DNA from: DASYKT01 sp963718105
GTDB taxonomy: Bacteria; Acidobacteriota; Blastocatellia; Pyrinomonadales; Pyrinomonadaceae
Direction of reading: 5' to 3'
Assembly (NCBI GenBank): GCA_963718105.1
Contig: OY970352.1
Coordinates: forward strand, 1,674,001 to 1,738,000
DNA: 64,000 nucleotides
How positions within the stretch are numbered: position 1 is the stretch's first letter; every line of letters starts with the position of its first letter. The notes below the pieces were generated by a model that searched no databases, had not been told where the DNA came from, and worked only from the letters and a program-made list of their open reading frames with translations. Shown piece after piece: positions 1-8,818 of this stretch. A program made the translations under genes and the position numbers.

Positions 1-648
1 GTCGCGGATGATCTCGACCGTTTCCAGTTTCTTGGTGTCGTAGCGCTCGACGGTGATCTTGGCGACGGTGCCGCGCGGGCCGCGCAGGAAATTGCGCACG
101 TCGGTGAACGGTTTGCCGATCATCGACGTGCCGTTGACATCGACGATCTTGTCGCCGTAACGCAGGCCGGCGCGGTTTGCCGGGGCGTCTTCAAAAGTCG
201 CTTTGATATAAGTGGCGAGCTTGACGCTACTGTCGCTTCCGCCTGCACTGCTACTGTTGCCGGGATCGCGCAGATCGCCGATCGTCGCGCCGATACCAAA
301 GTAGCGGGAATTTTGCTCGGTGCGAAATTCCGCGTACTCTTTGGCGTCAAAGTAGTTAGAGTGCGGGTCGAGCTGGTGCAGCATGCTCTCGATCGACGAT
401 TTAAAGAGCTCGTTGTAATCGAGCTGCTTGCCGCTGACGTAGTTTTCCTGGATCACGGTCAGGGCTTCGGCCATGTCGGCTTCCATCTTCTCGGCCGTGA
501 CCGGGCTGGAAGTCTTGGAATCGGCAGCCGCAGCTACTTTTTCCGCCACTACCTTTTGCCTGACCGCCGTGCTCTGCGCAGCAGCCGGGAACTGAATGGT
601 AATTAATGAAGTAAGTATTAAGAGTGCTAGAGTTAGACGTTTTTTCAC
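1..648 (-). CDS. S41 C-terminal processing peptidase, N-terminal part (cut by window start)
   Basis: The first 216 codons of a secreted carboxyl-terminal processing protease; the C-terminus lies outside the window. The GTG start at 648 has an AGGAG ribosome site six bases upstream, which decides the start. A hydrophobic signal peptide (about residues 4-24, ending in a PAAAQS cleavage region) shows export. The following helical segment contains IQENYVSGKQLDYNELFKSS and SMLHQLDPHSNYF, typical of the CTP/Tsp N-terminal region, and then a PDZ domain (about 95-215) with AGLRYGDKIVDVNG and GPRGT. The catalytic Ser/Lys part is not visible. These enzymes degrade or trim proteins in the periplasm. The family call is firm from the PDZ and DPHS segments; the substrate is unknown. 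Confidence 0.88.
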   Translation of the reverse strand, partial: MKKRLTLALLILTSLITIQFPAAAQSTAVRQKVVAEKVAAAADSKTSSPVTAEKMEADMAEALTVIQENYVSGKQLDYNELFKSSIESMLHQLDPHSNYFDAKEYAEFRTEQNSRYFGIGATIGDLRDPGNSSSAGGSDSSVKLATYIKATFEDAPANRAGLRYGDKIVDVNGTSMIGKPFTDVRNFLRGPRGTVAKITVERYDTKKLETVEIIRD

Positions 649-836
649 AAAAATCTCCTGGTGTCGCGTCTGACCGGATAAAATTGCCCTAAAGCTGGAT
701 TTCTACACGGCTTATCTGCCATAATCGGCGCTGGAACTTAAACGAGAGCTCCAGCCCGATTGTTTCAAATAATAACATTCGTTGGAAGAAAAAGCGATGA
801 AAAGGGTTGCTTGGCAATAGTTTAAGAGGGAAACAG

Positions 837-1229
837 ATGGTAAAGACAAAACCGGTTTTTATTACATTATTTGTACTGCTGAGCGCCGTCATTGCCAACG
901 CGCAGAATAATGAAGCAAATGGTGAGGTAAAAATAACTCCGATAAAAATAATCCGTAAGGTTCAGCCCCGTTATACCGATAAGGCCAGAAAAGAGCGGGT
1001 AGAAGGTGTGGTGCGCCTGAAGGTCGAGTTTTGCGCAGATAGCAGCATCGGAACTGTGACCTATAACAACACCGCTGCCAAAGATCTATTGAACGAAGAT
1101 AAATTACTGACGACCGGACTGGTAGACGAAGCGATAAAAGCGGCAAAACTAATTAAGTTCATTTCGGCGACAAGGGACGGCGTTCCGGTAACGGTGCTCA
1201 AGACCCTAGAGTATGTGTTTACTCTTTAA
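837..1229 (+). CDS. Small secreted TonB C-terminal-domain protein
   Basis: A 130-residue exported protein with a signal peptide (residues 1-22, ending ANAQ) followed almost directly by a TonB C-terminal fold. The segment KVQPRYTDKARKERVEGVVR matches the usual P-x-Y-P/T-x-x-A-[RK]-x-x-x-x-x-G-x-V motif of energy-transducing TonB domains, and it ends with a VTVLKTLEYVFTL strand. The ATG at 837 was chosen because it follows an AAGAGGG ribosome site; an upstream TTG at 807 lacks one. There is no inner-membrane anchor or proline-rich spacer, so it is not a classical TonB. Four more proteins of this kind occur in the window. Its role is unknown; a periplasmic or outer-membrane-associated function is inferred. 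Confidence 0.8.
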   Translation: MVKTKPVFITLFVLLSAVIANAQNNEANGEVKITPIKIIRKVQPRYTDKARKERVEGVVRLKVEFCADSSIGTVTYNNTAAKDLLNEDKLLTTGLVDEAIKAAKLIKFISATRDGVPVTVLKTLEYVFTL

Positions 1230-1355
1230 TTATAGGATGCTTTTATGAAATAAAATTATTACCCGCCGCGGATGGTAACTAAGAGCGGGCGCAAGCAACC
1301 CTTCCTGACCTTGAGGTGGATAACTTGCCCATTTTTCTTAATGATTTAAGAACGG

Positions 1356-1476
1356 CACGCTCCATAATTGTCGCGTTTCCGCCTTTGAAGACACGCTCTA
1401 TAATTGTCGCGTTTCCGCCTTTGAAGACACGCTCCATAACTGCCCTGGTTTCTGCCTGTAGGGGCACGCTCCATAA
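1356..1476. repeat. Tandem array of family E repeats (36-bp period)
   Basis: Four copies of a unit beginning cacgctccataa and continuing tgtcgcgtttccgcc, starting at 1356, 1392, 1428 and 1465. The third and fourth copies have diverged (ccctggtttctgcc). The same unit appears in 2386-2580, at 53852 and around 63009-63182. It abuts the 3' end of the YitT gene. No spacers are present, so it is not a CRISPR array. Confidence 0.8.
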
Positions 1477-1477
1477 T

Positions 1478-2341
1478 TTAATGCAGCTCAGGCCTTTTGA
1501 GCAGGCCGCCTTCGACGTCGTTAAGAGAGTGCGTGGTTATGAACGCGGCCGGGTCGATCTCGGTCGCGACCTGCTTGATGGTCCCGATCTCGAGCCGGGT
1601 AACGACGCAGTAGAGAATGGATTGTGCCTCACTGACCACGCCCTTGCTGCCCATTCCGCCTGAACCTTTGAGCACGGTAACGCCGCGGTGCAGCTTATCG
1701 ACGAGCGTCTGCCTGATCTCCTCGCTTTTAGCCGAAACTATCAGGATGGCGGTATATTCCTCTACGCCGTGCACCAGAAAATCGATCGTTTTTGAGGCGG
1801 CGATATAAGTAAGGATCGAATAAAGCGCTGATTCGACACCGAGAAAAAATGCCGCCGCGAGAAAAATAAAAATATTCAGGATGAGGATGACGTCGCCTAC
1901 TTTGAGCAGGTGGCTTTTGCGGCTGATCAGGAGAGCGGCGATCTCCGTGCCGTCTAAAACTCCGCCGCCGCGAATTGCCAATCCGATCCCGCCGCCCAAG
2001 AAAAAACCGCCGAAGACGGCAGTCAAAAGTTTATCGGAAGTGACATCGGGAAAGTTGACGAGAAATAAACAGAGGGCCAATCCGACGATCGCCGCCGAAG
2101 TCTTAAGCGCGAACTTCGGGCCGATCTGGCGATAGCCGATGACGATGAACGGCAGATTTATCACCACGAGCAGGAGCGCCAGCGGGATGCCCAGCACCTG
2201 GGCAATAAGCATGGATACCCCGGTCACGCCGCCGTCGATAAAATGGCTCGAAAGCAAAAAGCCCTCGATGCCCATCGCGGCAGAGAAAATACCGAGAATG
2301 ATCAGGATGCTGTTCTTGACCTCAATGGCAACGTTTTTCAT
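1478..2341 (-). CDS. YitT family membrane protein with DUF2179 domain
   Basis: A 287-residue integral membrane protein. Residues 1-200 hold about five or six hydrophobic helices with the glycine-rich loops typical of YitT proteins (SSHFIDGGVTGVSM, GGGIGLAIRGGGVLDGTE). The soluble C-terminal part (about 215-280) is a DUF2179 domain with RGVTVLKGSGGMG. Length and domain order match the family. The biochemical role of YitT proteins is not established; transport has been suggested. It is convergent with the TonB-C gene upstream, from which it is separated by a repeat array. Confidence 0.9.
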   Translation of the reverse strand: MKNVAIEVKNSILIILGIFSAAMGIEGFLLSSHFIDGGVTGVSMLIAQVLGIPLALLLVVINLPFIVIGYRQIGPKFALKTSAAIVGLALCLFLVNFPDVTSDKLLTAVFGGFFLGGGIGLAIRGGGVLDGTEIAALLISRKSHLLKVGDVILILNIFIFLAAAFFLGVESALYSILTYIAASKTIDFLVHGVEEYTAILIVSAKSEEIRQTLVDKLHRGVTVLKGSGGMGSKGVVSEAQSILYCVVTRLEIGTIKQVATEIDPAAFITTHSLNDVEGGLLKRPELH

Positions 2342-2385
2342 ATATTGCGGTTATTTAATAATAACATAAGCAGTGGGCGGCGGCG

Positions 2386-2580
2386 GAACGCGACAGTTAT
2401 GGAGCGTGTTTCTGCCTTTAATGTTAAGAGATGGCAACTAAAAAGAAACCCCTCGCTACCGCTTCGGGTTCTGACTTCATTTCCTGCTGACAACAATGCC
2501 GCAGAGGGCACGCTCCATAACTGTCGCGTTTCTGCCTTTTTTGGCACGTTCCATAACTGCCCTGGTTTCTGCCTTCTCTG
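2386..2580. repeat. Intergenic repeats: inverted family E copies around a family A arm
   Basis: The 2342-2662 gap between YitT and the Tricorn-like gene holds a reverse copy of family E (acgcgacagttatggagcgtg, about 2390-2410), a family A arm (cccctcgctaccgcttcggg, about 2450-2470) and two forward family E copies (from 2509 and 2543). No conserved gene is seen here. The long reading frame running through it upstream of 2663 is an open extension only. Confidence 0.75.
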
Positions 2581-2662
2581 GAACTTCCCGGCCTTTTCTC
2601 TCGTAATTAATTGCGTTACACTTAGGCACCTTTTTTTCTTTACATCTACGGAGGAATTTTCA

Positions 2663-5600
2663 ATGTTCAAACGAGTCTTTCCGGCTTTGTTGCTGGGATT
2701 GTTTGTGGTTATTGGAGCAAATGCCCAGACAAAGCTTCTGCGCTTTCCCGATATTTACGGCGATAGGGTCGTCTTTACCTATGGCGGCGATCTCTGGATC
2801 GCTTCGGCTTCGGGGGGAGTGGCGACACGGCTGACGGCGCACCCGGGCGTGGAGACCTACGCCAAGTTTTCGCCGGACGGTAAATGGATCGCCTTTACCG
2901 GGCAGTATGACGGCGACGAGCAGGTCTATGTCATCCCGGCCGGCGGCGGTGAACCGAAGCAACTGACCTTTTACCCTTCGCGCGGGCCGCTCGCGCCGCG
3001 CTGGGGTTATGACAACCAGGTCGGCGGCTGGACAAAAGACGGCCGTATATTCTTCCGCAGTCAGAGAGATTCGTGGTCGCTGCCGATCGCTAAACTTTAC
3101 ACCGTCTCGCCCGAGGGCGGCCCGGCCGAACCGCTGCCGATGCCCGAGGCCGGTTCCGGCGATTTTTCGCCCGACGGCACAAAGATGGTCTACTCGCCGC
3201 GCTTCCGCGATTTCCGCCCGGAAAAACGCTACAGCGGTGGCCAGGCAAATACGCTTTACATCTACAATCTGCAGACTGCCGACGCGCAGAAGATCTCCGA
3301 CAGCCCGCGCGCCTGCCGCGATGCGATGTGGATCGGGGCGAACATTTATTACAACTCCGATAAAGACGGCAAATTTAATCTCTACGCCTACAACACCGGT
3401 ACGGGCAAGACCACGCAGGTCACCGCCAACAAAGATTGGGACATTCGCTGGCCGAGCAGCGACAGCGACAACCGCATCATTTACGAGCGCGATGGCGAAC
3501 TGGAAATTTTAGACGCGGGTTCAAAGCGCGCCACCAAACTCACCATCACCGTGCCCAACGACGGTGTCAACCGCCGCACGCGCCAGGCGTTTGTCGGCAA
3601 CCAGATCAGCGGCTACGCGCTCTCGCCCAAAGGCGAACGCGCAATTTTCGGCGCCCGCGGCGACATCTTTACCGCGCCGGTGGAAAAAGGCGGCGTGCGA
3701 AATCTGACGCACTCTTCGAATGCTAACGACCGCGCGGCGACCTGGTCGCCCGACGGCAAATGGATCGCATACATTTCGGATAAAACCGGCGAAGAGGAAA
3801 TTTGGGTTGTCGCGCAGGACGGTTCGACGCCGGCGCAGCAGATCACGTCCGGCGGACAGGCGCAGCGCTACGGCCCGGCCTGGTCGGGCGACAGCAAGAA
3901 GATCGCTTTTTCCGATAAGGACGGGCGGCTCTATGTAGTGACGGTGGCGACAAAACAATTGCAGCAGATCGCCGATGCGCCCAACGGGCTTCTCAACGAT
4001 TACGATTGGTCGCCGAAAGGGAATTACATCGCCTATTCGATGAACGGCAGCAGCGGCGCCAGCGCGATCTATATCTGGTCTGCTAACGACGGCAGGACGA
4101 CGCGCGTCACGCCGACAGCGTTCAATTCGCAAAGCGTGGCTTTTGACCCGAACGGGAATTATCTTTACTTTTTGAGCGACCACGAATTTGCGCCGCAGAT
4201 CTCCGGCGCGGAATTCAATTACGCGACCAACCGCACCACGCAGGTCTATGCCCTGGCGCTCAAAAAAGACACGAAAAATCCTTTTCCTTACGAGAATGAT
4301 GAAGTAGCCATAACTGCCGCGGCGGAAGAAAAACCGGCGGCAACTCCGGCTGCAGGCGCAGCGCCGTCTGCTTCTCCAACAGCATCTCCGAAACCGGCGG
4401 CAGCAGACGCGACACCGGAAACCTTCGATCTTGACGGCATCGAAAAACGCGCTACCAAAGTGCCGCTGCCGGCGGATAATTACGGCGGGCTTTCCGCTAA
4501 CAAAGGCCACCTGATGTATGTCATCCAGCCGCCGTTCTATTACGGTCGCCAGGCTGATTCACAGCCTTCGCTGCGCATCTATTCGATCAAAGACCGCAAG
4601 GAAACCGTGCTGCTGTCGCCGGCCGGCGGATATGCGATCTCCGCCGACGGCAGTAAAGTGATGACCAACTCCGCCGGGCAGTACGCGGTCCTCGACGCGA
4701 ATCCGGCCGGCGAGCGTTCGCGCAAAAATGTTTCCACCGCCGGGATGTCGACGGAGATAAATCCGGCCGAGGAATGGAACCAGATCTTTAACGAGGTGTG
4801 GCGGCGCTACCGCGATTGGTTTTACGTGGAAAACATGCACGGTTTCGATTGGGTAAAGATCCGCGAAGATTACAAGAAATGGCTGCCTTACGTAGCGCAC
4901 CGCTCCGACCTGAACTACATCATTTCCGAAATGTGTTCGGAGCTAACGGTGCAGCACGCCTACATCGACGGCGGTGATTTCAATTTGCCTCCGCGGGTGC
5001 GTGTAGCGCTCGCGGGCGCGCGGTTCCAGGCCGACAAAACTGCCGGACGATATAAGATCAGCAAAATTTTCGGCGGGCAGAATGAAGAAGATATTTACCG
5101 CTCGCCGCTGACCGAAGTGGGCAGCCAGGCAAACGTCGGCGATTACGTTCTGACCATCAACGGGGAAGACGTGGGCGTGAGCAAAGATATCTACGCCTAC
5201 CTGCGCGGAAAAGCCGACACGACAGTCACGATGACGGTCAACAGCACTCCCACCTCACAAGGAGCGCGCACCGTTACCTTTCGCCCGATCACAAATGAAT
5301 CCGACCTGATCTATCTGGATTGGACGGACGCCAACCGCCAGCGCGTGGCGCAGACGTCGAACGGGCGTGTCGGCTACCTGCACATTCCCGATATGGGCGC
5401 GGCCGGTATCCGCGAATTCATCAAGTGGTATTACACGCAGCTCGATAAGGAAGGGCTGATCGTCGACGTGCGCGCCAATGGCGGCGGCAATGTTTCACGC
5501 ATGCTGATCGAACGCCTGCGCCGCAAACTTCTGGGCGTGAATTTCCGCCGCGGCGACGCTGAACCGGGCACTTACCCGGACGCGGTTTTCCGCGGGCCGA

Positions 5601-5971
5601 TGGTTTCGATACTGGATGAAAACTCGGCTTCGGACGGCGACATCTTCCCGTATATGTTTCGCCAGGCGGGGCTCGGGCTGTTGATCGGAAAACGGAGTTG
5701 GGGTGGCGTGGTCGGTATCACCAACCGCGGCGGGCTGATCGACGGCGGGACGGTCAATGTGCCGGAGTCGGCACTGGCAAGCCCCGACGGGCAGTACGTG
5801 ATCGAAGGTTACGGCGTCGACCCCGATATCGAAGTCGAGAACGATCCGAAATCCGTCATCGCCGGACACGACCCGCAGCTCGAACGCGCGATCCAGGAAG
5901 TGATGAAAAAGATCGCGACCCCGGTCAAACTGCCGAAACGCCCGGCCGATCCGGTGAAAAATAAACCGTAG
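2663..5971 (+). CDS. Secreted Tricorn-like S41 peptidase with beta-propeller domains
   Basis: A 1,102-residue protein. The ATG at 2663 follows a GGAGG ribosome site and gives a clean signal peptide (1-21, ANAQ); the open frame upstream runs through repeats and is rejected. Residues 22-650 consist of WD40/TolB-like blades (FSPDGKWIAFTG, WSPDGKWIAYISDKTG), forming two predicted beta-propellers. An Ala/Pro/Thr-rich linker (around 550-585) is followed by the core domain (HAYIDGGD, His765), a PDZ domain (about 780-860) and an S41 domain with ENSASDGDIF (Ser990 the likely nucleophile by alignment). Tricorn enzymes cut oligopeptides into short peptides. The signal peptide puts this one in the periplasm or outside the cell, unlike archaeal Tricorn. 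The peptide ABC genes nearby fit peptide scavenging, which is inference. Confidence 0.93.
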   Translation: MFKRVFPALLLGLFVVIGANAQTKLLRFPDIYGDRVVFTYGGDLWIASASGGVATRLTAHPGVETYAKFSPDGKWIAFTGQYDGDEQVYVIPAGGGEPKQLTFYPSRGPLAPRWGYDNQVGGWTKDGRIFFRSQRDSWSLPIAKLYTVSPEGGPAEPLPMPEAGSGDFSPDGTKMVYSPRFRDFRPEKRYSGGQANTLYIYNLQTADAQKISDSPRACRDAMWIGANIYYNSDKDGKFNLYAYNTGTGKTTQVTANKDWDIRWPSSDSDNRIIYERDGELEILDAGSKRATKLTITVPNDGVNRRTRQAFVGNQISGYALSPKGERAIFGARGDIFTAPVEKGGVRNLTHSSNANDRAATWSPDGKWIAYISDKTGEEEIWVVAQDGSTPAQQITSGGQAQRYGPAWSGDSKKIAFSDKDGRLYVVTVATKQLQQIADAPNGLLNDYDWSPKGNYIAYSMNGSSGASAIYIWSANDGRTTRVTPTAFNSQSVAFDPNGNYLYFLSDHEFAPQISGAEFNYATNRTTQVYALALKKDTKNPFPYENDEVAITAAAEEKPAATPAAGAAPSASPTASPKPAAADATPETFDLDGIEKRATKVPLPADNYGGLSANKGHLMYVIQPPFYYGRQADSQPSLRIYSIKDRKETVLLSPAGGYAISADGSKVMTNSAGQYAVLDANPAGERSRKNVSTAGMSTEINPAEEWNQIFNEVWRRYRDWFYVENMHGFDWVKIREDYKKWLPYVAHRSDLNYIISEMCSELTVQHAYIDGGDFNLPPRVRVALAGARFQADKTAGRYKISKIFGGQNEEDIYRSPLTEVGSQANVGDYVLTINGEDVGVSKDIYAYLRGKADTTVTMTVNSTPTSQGARTVTFRPITNESDLIYLDWTDANRQRVAQTSNGRVGYLHIPDMGAAGIREFIKWYYTQLDKEGLIVDVRANGGGNVSRMLIERLRRKLLGVNFRRGDAEPGTYPDAVFRGPMVSILDENSASDGDIFPYMFRQAGLGLLIGKRSWGGVVGITNRGGLIDGGTVNVPESALASPDGQYVIEGYGVDPDIEVENDPKSVIAGHDPQLERAIQEVMKKIATPVKLPKRPADPVKNKP

Positions 5972-6033
5972 GCAGTAAGCAGTGAGCAGGCTCGATAGCG
6001 GGCCTGTTTCTTTTAAAATGCGCCGGTAACCCT

Positions 6034-6192
6034 GGGAGCGCCGGCATCTCGCCGGCAGACGCGGTTACGCGCTAACTTGATGCCGAGTTAAACGCTAATT
6101 TAGATTGCTGACGCAATCTTGCCGGCGGGACACCGGCGCTCCCAGGAAGAGCGGGCTACAAGTTTGCCGGCGGGACACCGGTGCTCCCAGGA
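6034..6192. repeat. Family C palindromic repeat cluster
   Basis: The 5972-6287 gap contains gggagcgccggcatctcgcc at its left and two inverted arms (gccggcgggacaccggcgct) at about 6121 and 6168, capable of forming a long hairpin. Family C copies recur at about twelve places in the window. No coding region is seen in this gap. Confidence 0.8.
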
Positions 6193-6287
6193 AGAGCGGG
6201 CCGATTTTCTTATTAGAATTTAAACCTTTCACCAAATTTTCTCCCCTCATGCTAATATAATGCTGTTTTTTTGCATCTAACGGTCTT

Positions 6288-6716
6288 ATGTTTAAAGTCG
6301 CTTCATTTAAAATCCTTGCTGTAACTCTATTTGTTTTATCGTTTACCGCTTTTGCCGCCGCTCAGGGAACGGGACAAGCGGAGCAGAAACCGGCTGACCG
6401 CCCGCTGCGGGTAACCTATAACCCGTCCGGCGAATACACTGCCGACGCGCGCAGTAAGATGCTTTCCGGCTGGATCAAACTCCGCGTAACTTTTCTCGAC
6501 ACGGGCGAGCTGGGCGATATCTTTTACGTCGATGAAAGCGCCTCGGATAAAGCTCTATCCAAAGCGGGGCTGCTGAAATCTTCCTACGAAGCGGCTAAAA
6601 AGATAAAGTTTTTGCCCGCCATCAAAGACGGAAATCCGGTCACGGTCACCAAGGTCCTGGTCTACAATTTCGAGATCGGCGAGCGCCCGGGATTTCGGGT
6701 GGGAAGACGTCCCTAG
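6288..6716 (+). CDS. Small secreted TonB C-terminal-domain protein
   Basis: A 142-residue exported protein: a signal peptide (1-25, AAAQ), a short polar spacer and a TonB C-terminal-like domain. The usual proline-tyrosine motif is changed to RVTYNPSGEYTADARSKMLS, followed by GWIKLRVTFLDTGELGDIFY and a C-terminal VTVTKVLVYNFEI strand. Size and architecture match the protein at 837-1229, suggesting paralogy. It lies 51 bases upstream of another TonB-C gene on the same strand and may be co-transcribed with it. Function unknown. Confidence 0.8.
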   Translation: MFKVASFKILAVTLFVLSFTAFAAAQGTGQAEQKPADRPLRVTYNPSGEYTADARSKMLSGWIKLRVTFLDTGELGDIFYVDESASDKALSKAGLLKSSYEAAKKIKFLPAIKDGNPVTVTKVLVYNFEIGERPGFRVGRRP

Positions 6717-6767
6717 AGAAACTTAAAACATCAACAAAACGCGACTGGGAAAGGTGGATCAAACATC

Positions 6768-7739
6768 ATGTCAAAATTAACCGGTTCGATACTTCTACTG
6801 TTGACCCTAAGCTTATTGTGTTTTGCGCAAACGCCAAAAAGCGTGGCGCCGGTAAAGTGGGAAAGATACTCCATTCCCGATCAGCAGGCGACTGTTCTAT
6901 TGCCGAAGCCCCCGATTATCGTGCCCACCGGCAGTAGTTGCCGGGGAGAAAAGGGAAACGATTATGGGGCCTATGCCGACGGCGCGGCCTATGTGGTAGG
7001 CGTGGTGAACAAGGTCGATCCTCATGATCTTTGCCCGAACAGAAAAGTCTTTGACGAGCAGAGTTTTACCGACCGGGTGGCCGCATTGCTAAGCAGGACG
7101 TACGGGGACGTCAAGGTGTCGGACGTAGAAATAAACGGCCGGAAATGGACGCGTATCCGCGGTAAAAATGTCGTCCACATGCTTTACAACGACTTTGACC
7201 GGAAGCGCTGGTTCGAGATCTCGATCTCCAGCTACGATGCGGAAAAGATCGAGGGAAATAATATTTTTGCCTCGCTCGATTTCGATCAAAATATAAAAGG
7301 CATCCCGATCAAATCGGGTTCTAAGACAATGCTGGGCGACGCTCAAACGATCGTAACACCGGTGCCTGTCCCGCCTGCTCAGACGGTTGTGCCGATGTTC
7401 ACTCCCGACAGCAGCAGCACCGGCGGTTTCGGCGGTGCGGAAGGGCCGCCGCTAAAAAGAGATGAAAATGATTTCAAAGGGCCGTTGATCGCCATGAAGC
7501 CGCGCCCGCAGTATACGGAATCTGCCCGCAAGGCCGGGATACAAGGCATCGTCAGGCTGAATGTGGCTTTTTTGAATAACGGGAGCATAGGCGAGATCAG
7601 CGTGGTCGGCAAATTGTCCAAAGGCCTGACCGAAGCATCTATCACGGCCGCCAGACAAATTCTTTTTGTCCCGGCGAAAAAAGACAAGGTCGCGGTCAGC
7701 GTAGCGAGAGTTGTCGAATTTAATTTTAGTATCTATTAA
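6768..7739 (+). CDS. Secreted protein with novel N-terminal domain and TonB-C domain
   Basis: A 323-residue exported protein. After a signal peptide (1-20, CFAQ) comes a domain of about 170 residues (VKWERYSIPDQQATVLLPKP, then CRGEKGNDYGAYADG) that I do not recognise. A flexible linker and a C-terminal TonB-like domain follow (KPRPQYTESARKAGIQGIVR, about 240-323). The same two-domain plan is found in the protein at 8819-9793, which aligns along its whole length (KWERY.IP.Q.AT, C.GEK, YGAY). The two therefore look like paralogs flanking a nucleotidyltransferase gene. The conserved cysteines in the N-domain may form a disulphide. Role unknown. Confidence 0.8.
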   Translation: MSKLTGSILLLLTLSLLCFAQTPKSVAPVKWERYSIPDQQATVLLPKPPIIVPTGSSCRGEKGNDYGAYADGAAYVVGVVNKVDPHDLCPNRKVFDEQSFTDRVAALLSRTYGDVKVSDVEINGRKWTRIRGKNVVHMLYNDFDRKRWFEISISSYDAEKIEGNNIFASLDFDQNIKGIPIKSGSKTMLGDAQTIVTPVPVPPAQTVVPMFTPDSSSTGGFGGAEGPPLKRDENDFKGPLIAMKPRPQYTESARKAGIQGIVRLNVAFLNNGSIGEISVVGKLSKGLTEASITAARQILFVPAKKDKVAVSVARVVEFNFSIY

Positions 7740-7767
7740 GGCTTTGCCCTGTAAGGTTGGACACTAA

Positions 7768-7963
7768 CAAAAGTTTATTGGCAGCGCTAAACTCTTTGAC
7801 AAGTCAAAAAAATAAAATGGACTAAACCTGAGAGCGCCGGCATCTTGCCGGTTAGATCGCGAAGCGATCTAAAAGCCTTTGATTTATACTTATTAGCGCG
7901 AGCAAGTCGCGCTGGCCGGCAAGATGCCGGCGCTCCCAGGTTAACATCGATTTTTTAAACTCA
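7768..7963. repeat. Long family C palindrome with conserved flanks (copy 1 of about 195 bp)
   Basis: The hairpin arms gagcgccggcatcttgccgg and ccggcaagatgccggcgctc enclose gatcgcgaagcgatc and gcgcgagcaagtcgcgc. The flanks also match the copy at 42556-42750: ttattggc, ctttgacaagt and aaaataaaatgg on the left, ggttaac and tcgattttttaa on the right. The repeated unit is therefore clearly longer than the palindrome. Confidence 0.8.
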
Positions 7964-7985
7964 GTGGACTTATAAGTTTAGAGTT

Positions 7986-8771
7986 ATGCCCGAACTATCT
8001 GAAACCGAACAGGCAATGCTGGAAAAAGCGATCGCCGCCGCCAAAAAAATTTTCGCGGAGCGTTTTGCCGATGCCAAAGTTGCCTTTCTCGCCGGTTCGA
8101 TCGTTCGCGGCGAAGGCACGTCCACTTCCGATCTCGACCTGATCGTAGTTTATGAACATTTAACACCCGCGCGCCGCGAGACATTCATTTACGATGGCTT
8201 TCCCGTCGAATGTTTTATTCATGACCCTGAGACGTTGAATTACTTTCTCACGCGTGACGAGCCCGCCGGTTACAACCCGATGATACAGATGGTGATCGAG
8301 GGGATCGAGATCCCCGCGCCTTCGCTATTTTCGCGGGAGATAAAAGCGCTCGCGGCGAAATACTATGACGCCGGGCCGCCCGCGCCTACTGAAGAGAACA
8401 TCAACTCATGGCGCTATTCCATCACAAATCTGGCGGACGATCTGCGTGAGCCGTGTTCGAAATTTGAATTGACCGCCACAGCGACGGAGCTCTATAGATC
8501 GCTGGCCGATTTTTACCTGCGTACGCAGGGGAAATGGCTGGCGACGAACAAAAGCATCCCGCGCGCATTGGCCAAAGCCGACCCTGAATTCGGGCAGCGG
8601 TTTTCCGACCTGTTTGAAGAGCTATTCGCCCACGGAAAAACCGCAGGCGTGATAACATTGTGCGAAGAAATACTCGCGCCCCATGGCGGATTTTTGCTGG
8701 ACGGATTTATCAGCAGCGCGCCGCCTGAGGCGAGAAAGCCGCTTGAAAGAATGTTGAAAGAAGACGTCTAA
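7986..8771 (+). CDS. Nucleotidyltransferase-fold protein
   Basis: A 261-residue cytoplasmic protein. The motif AGSIVRGEGTSTSDLDLIVV (about residues 36-56) is the GS...DxD signature of the polymerase-beta-like nucleotidyltransferase superfamily; a third acidic residue may be provided by FPVECFIHD. The C-terminal half (about 130-261) is helical and resembles the HEPN-like or substrate-binding helical domain seen in minimal nucleotidyltransferases and aminoglycoside nucleotidyltransferases. The substrate cannot be read from sequence. It lies between two paralogous TonB-C genes on the same strand; no link with them is evident. Confidence 0.82.
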   Translation: MPELSETEQAMLEKAIAAAKKIFAERFADAKVAFLAGSIVRGEGTSTSDLDLIVVYEHLTPARRETFIYDGFPVECFIHDPETLNYFLTRDEPAGYNPMIQMVIEGIEIPAPSLFSREIKALAAKYYDAGPPAPTEENINSWRYSITNLADDLREPCSKFELTATATELYRSLADFYLRTQGKWLATNKSIPRALAKADPEFGQRFSDLFEELFAHGKTAGVITLCEEILAPHGGFLLDGFISSAPPEARKPLERMLKEDV

Positions 8772-8818
8772 ATTTCTGTCAGATGTTTTCTCAGGCAGGC
8801 GCAAAGAGACATCGCGTT

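Noticed and set aside
1356..1476. CRISPR-like array of 36-bp units
   Set aside because: The units follow one another with no unique spacers, and the same sequence is dispersed elsewhere; no cas genes are present.
2243..2662. A longer N-terminus (140 extra residues) for the Tricorn-like peptidase
   Set aside because: The extension is translated repeat sequence, overlaps the YitT gene, and would bury the clear signal peptide starting at 2663.
3521..4510. A 329-residue minus-strand reading frame opposite the Tricorn-like gene
   Set aside because: It is Arg/Val/Phe-rich antisense sequence with no domain and no ribosome site; the plus strand is clearly coding here.
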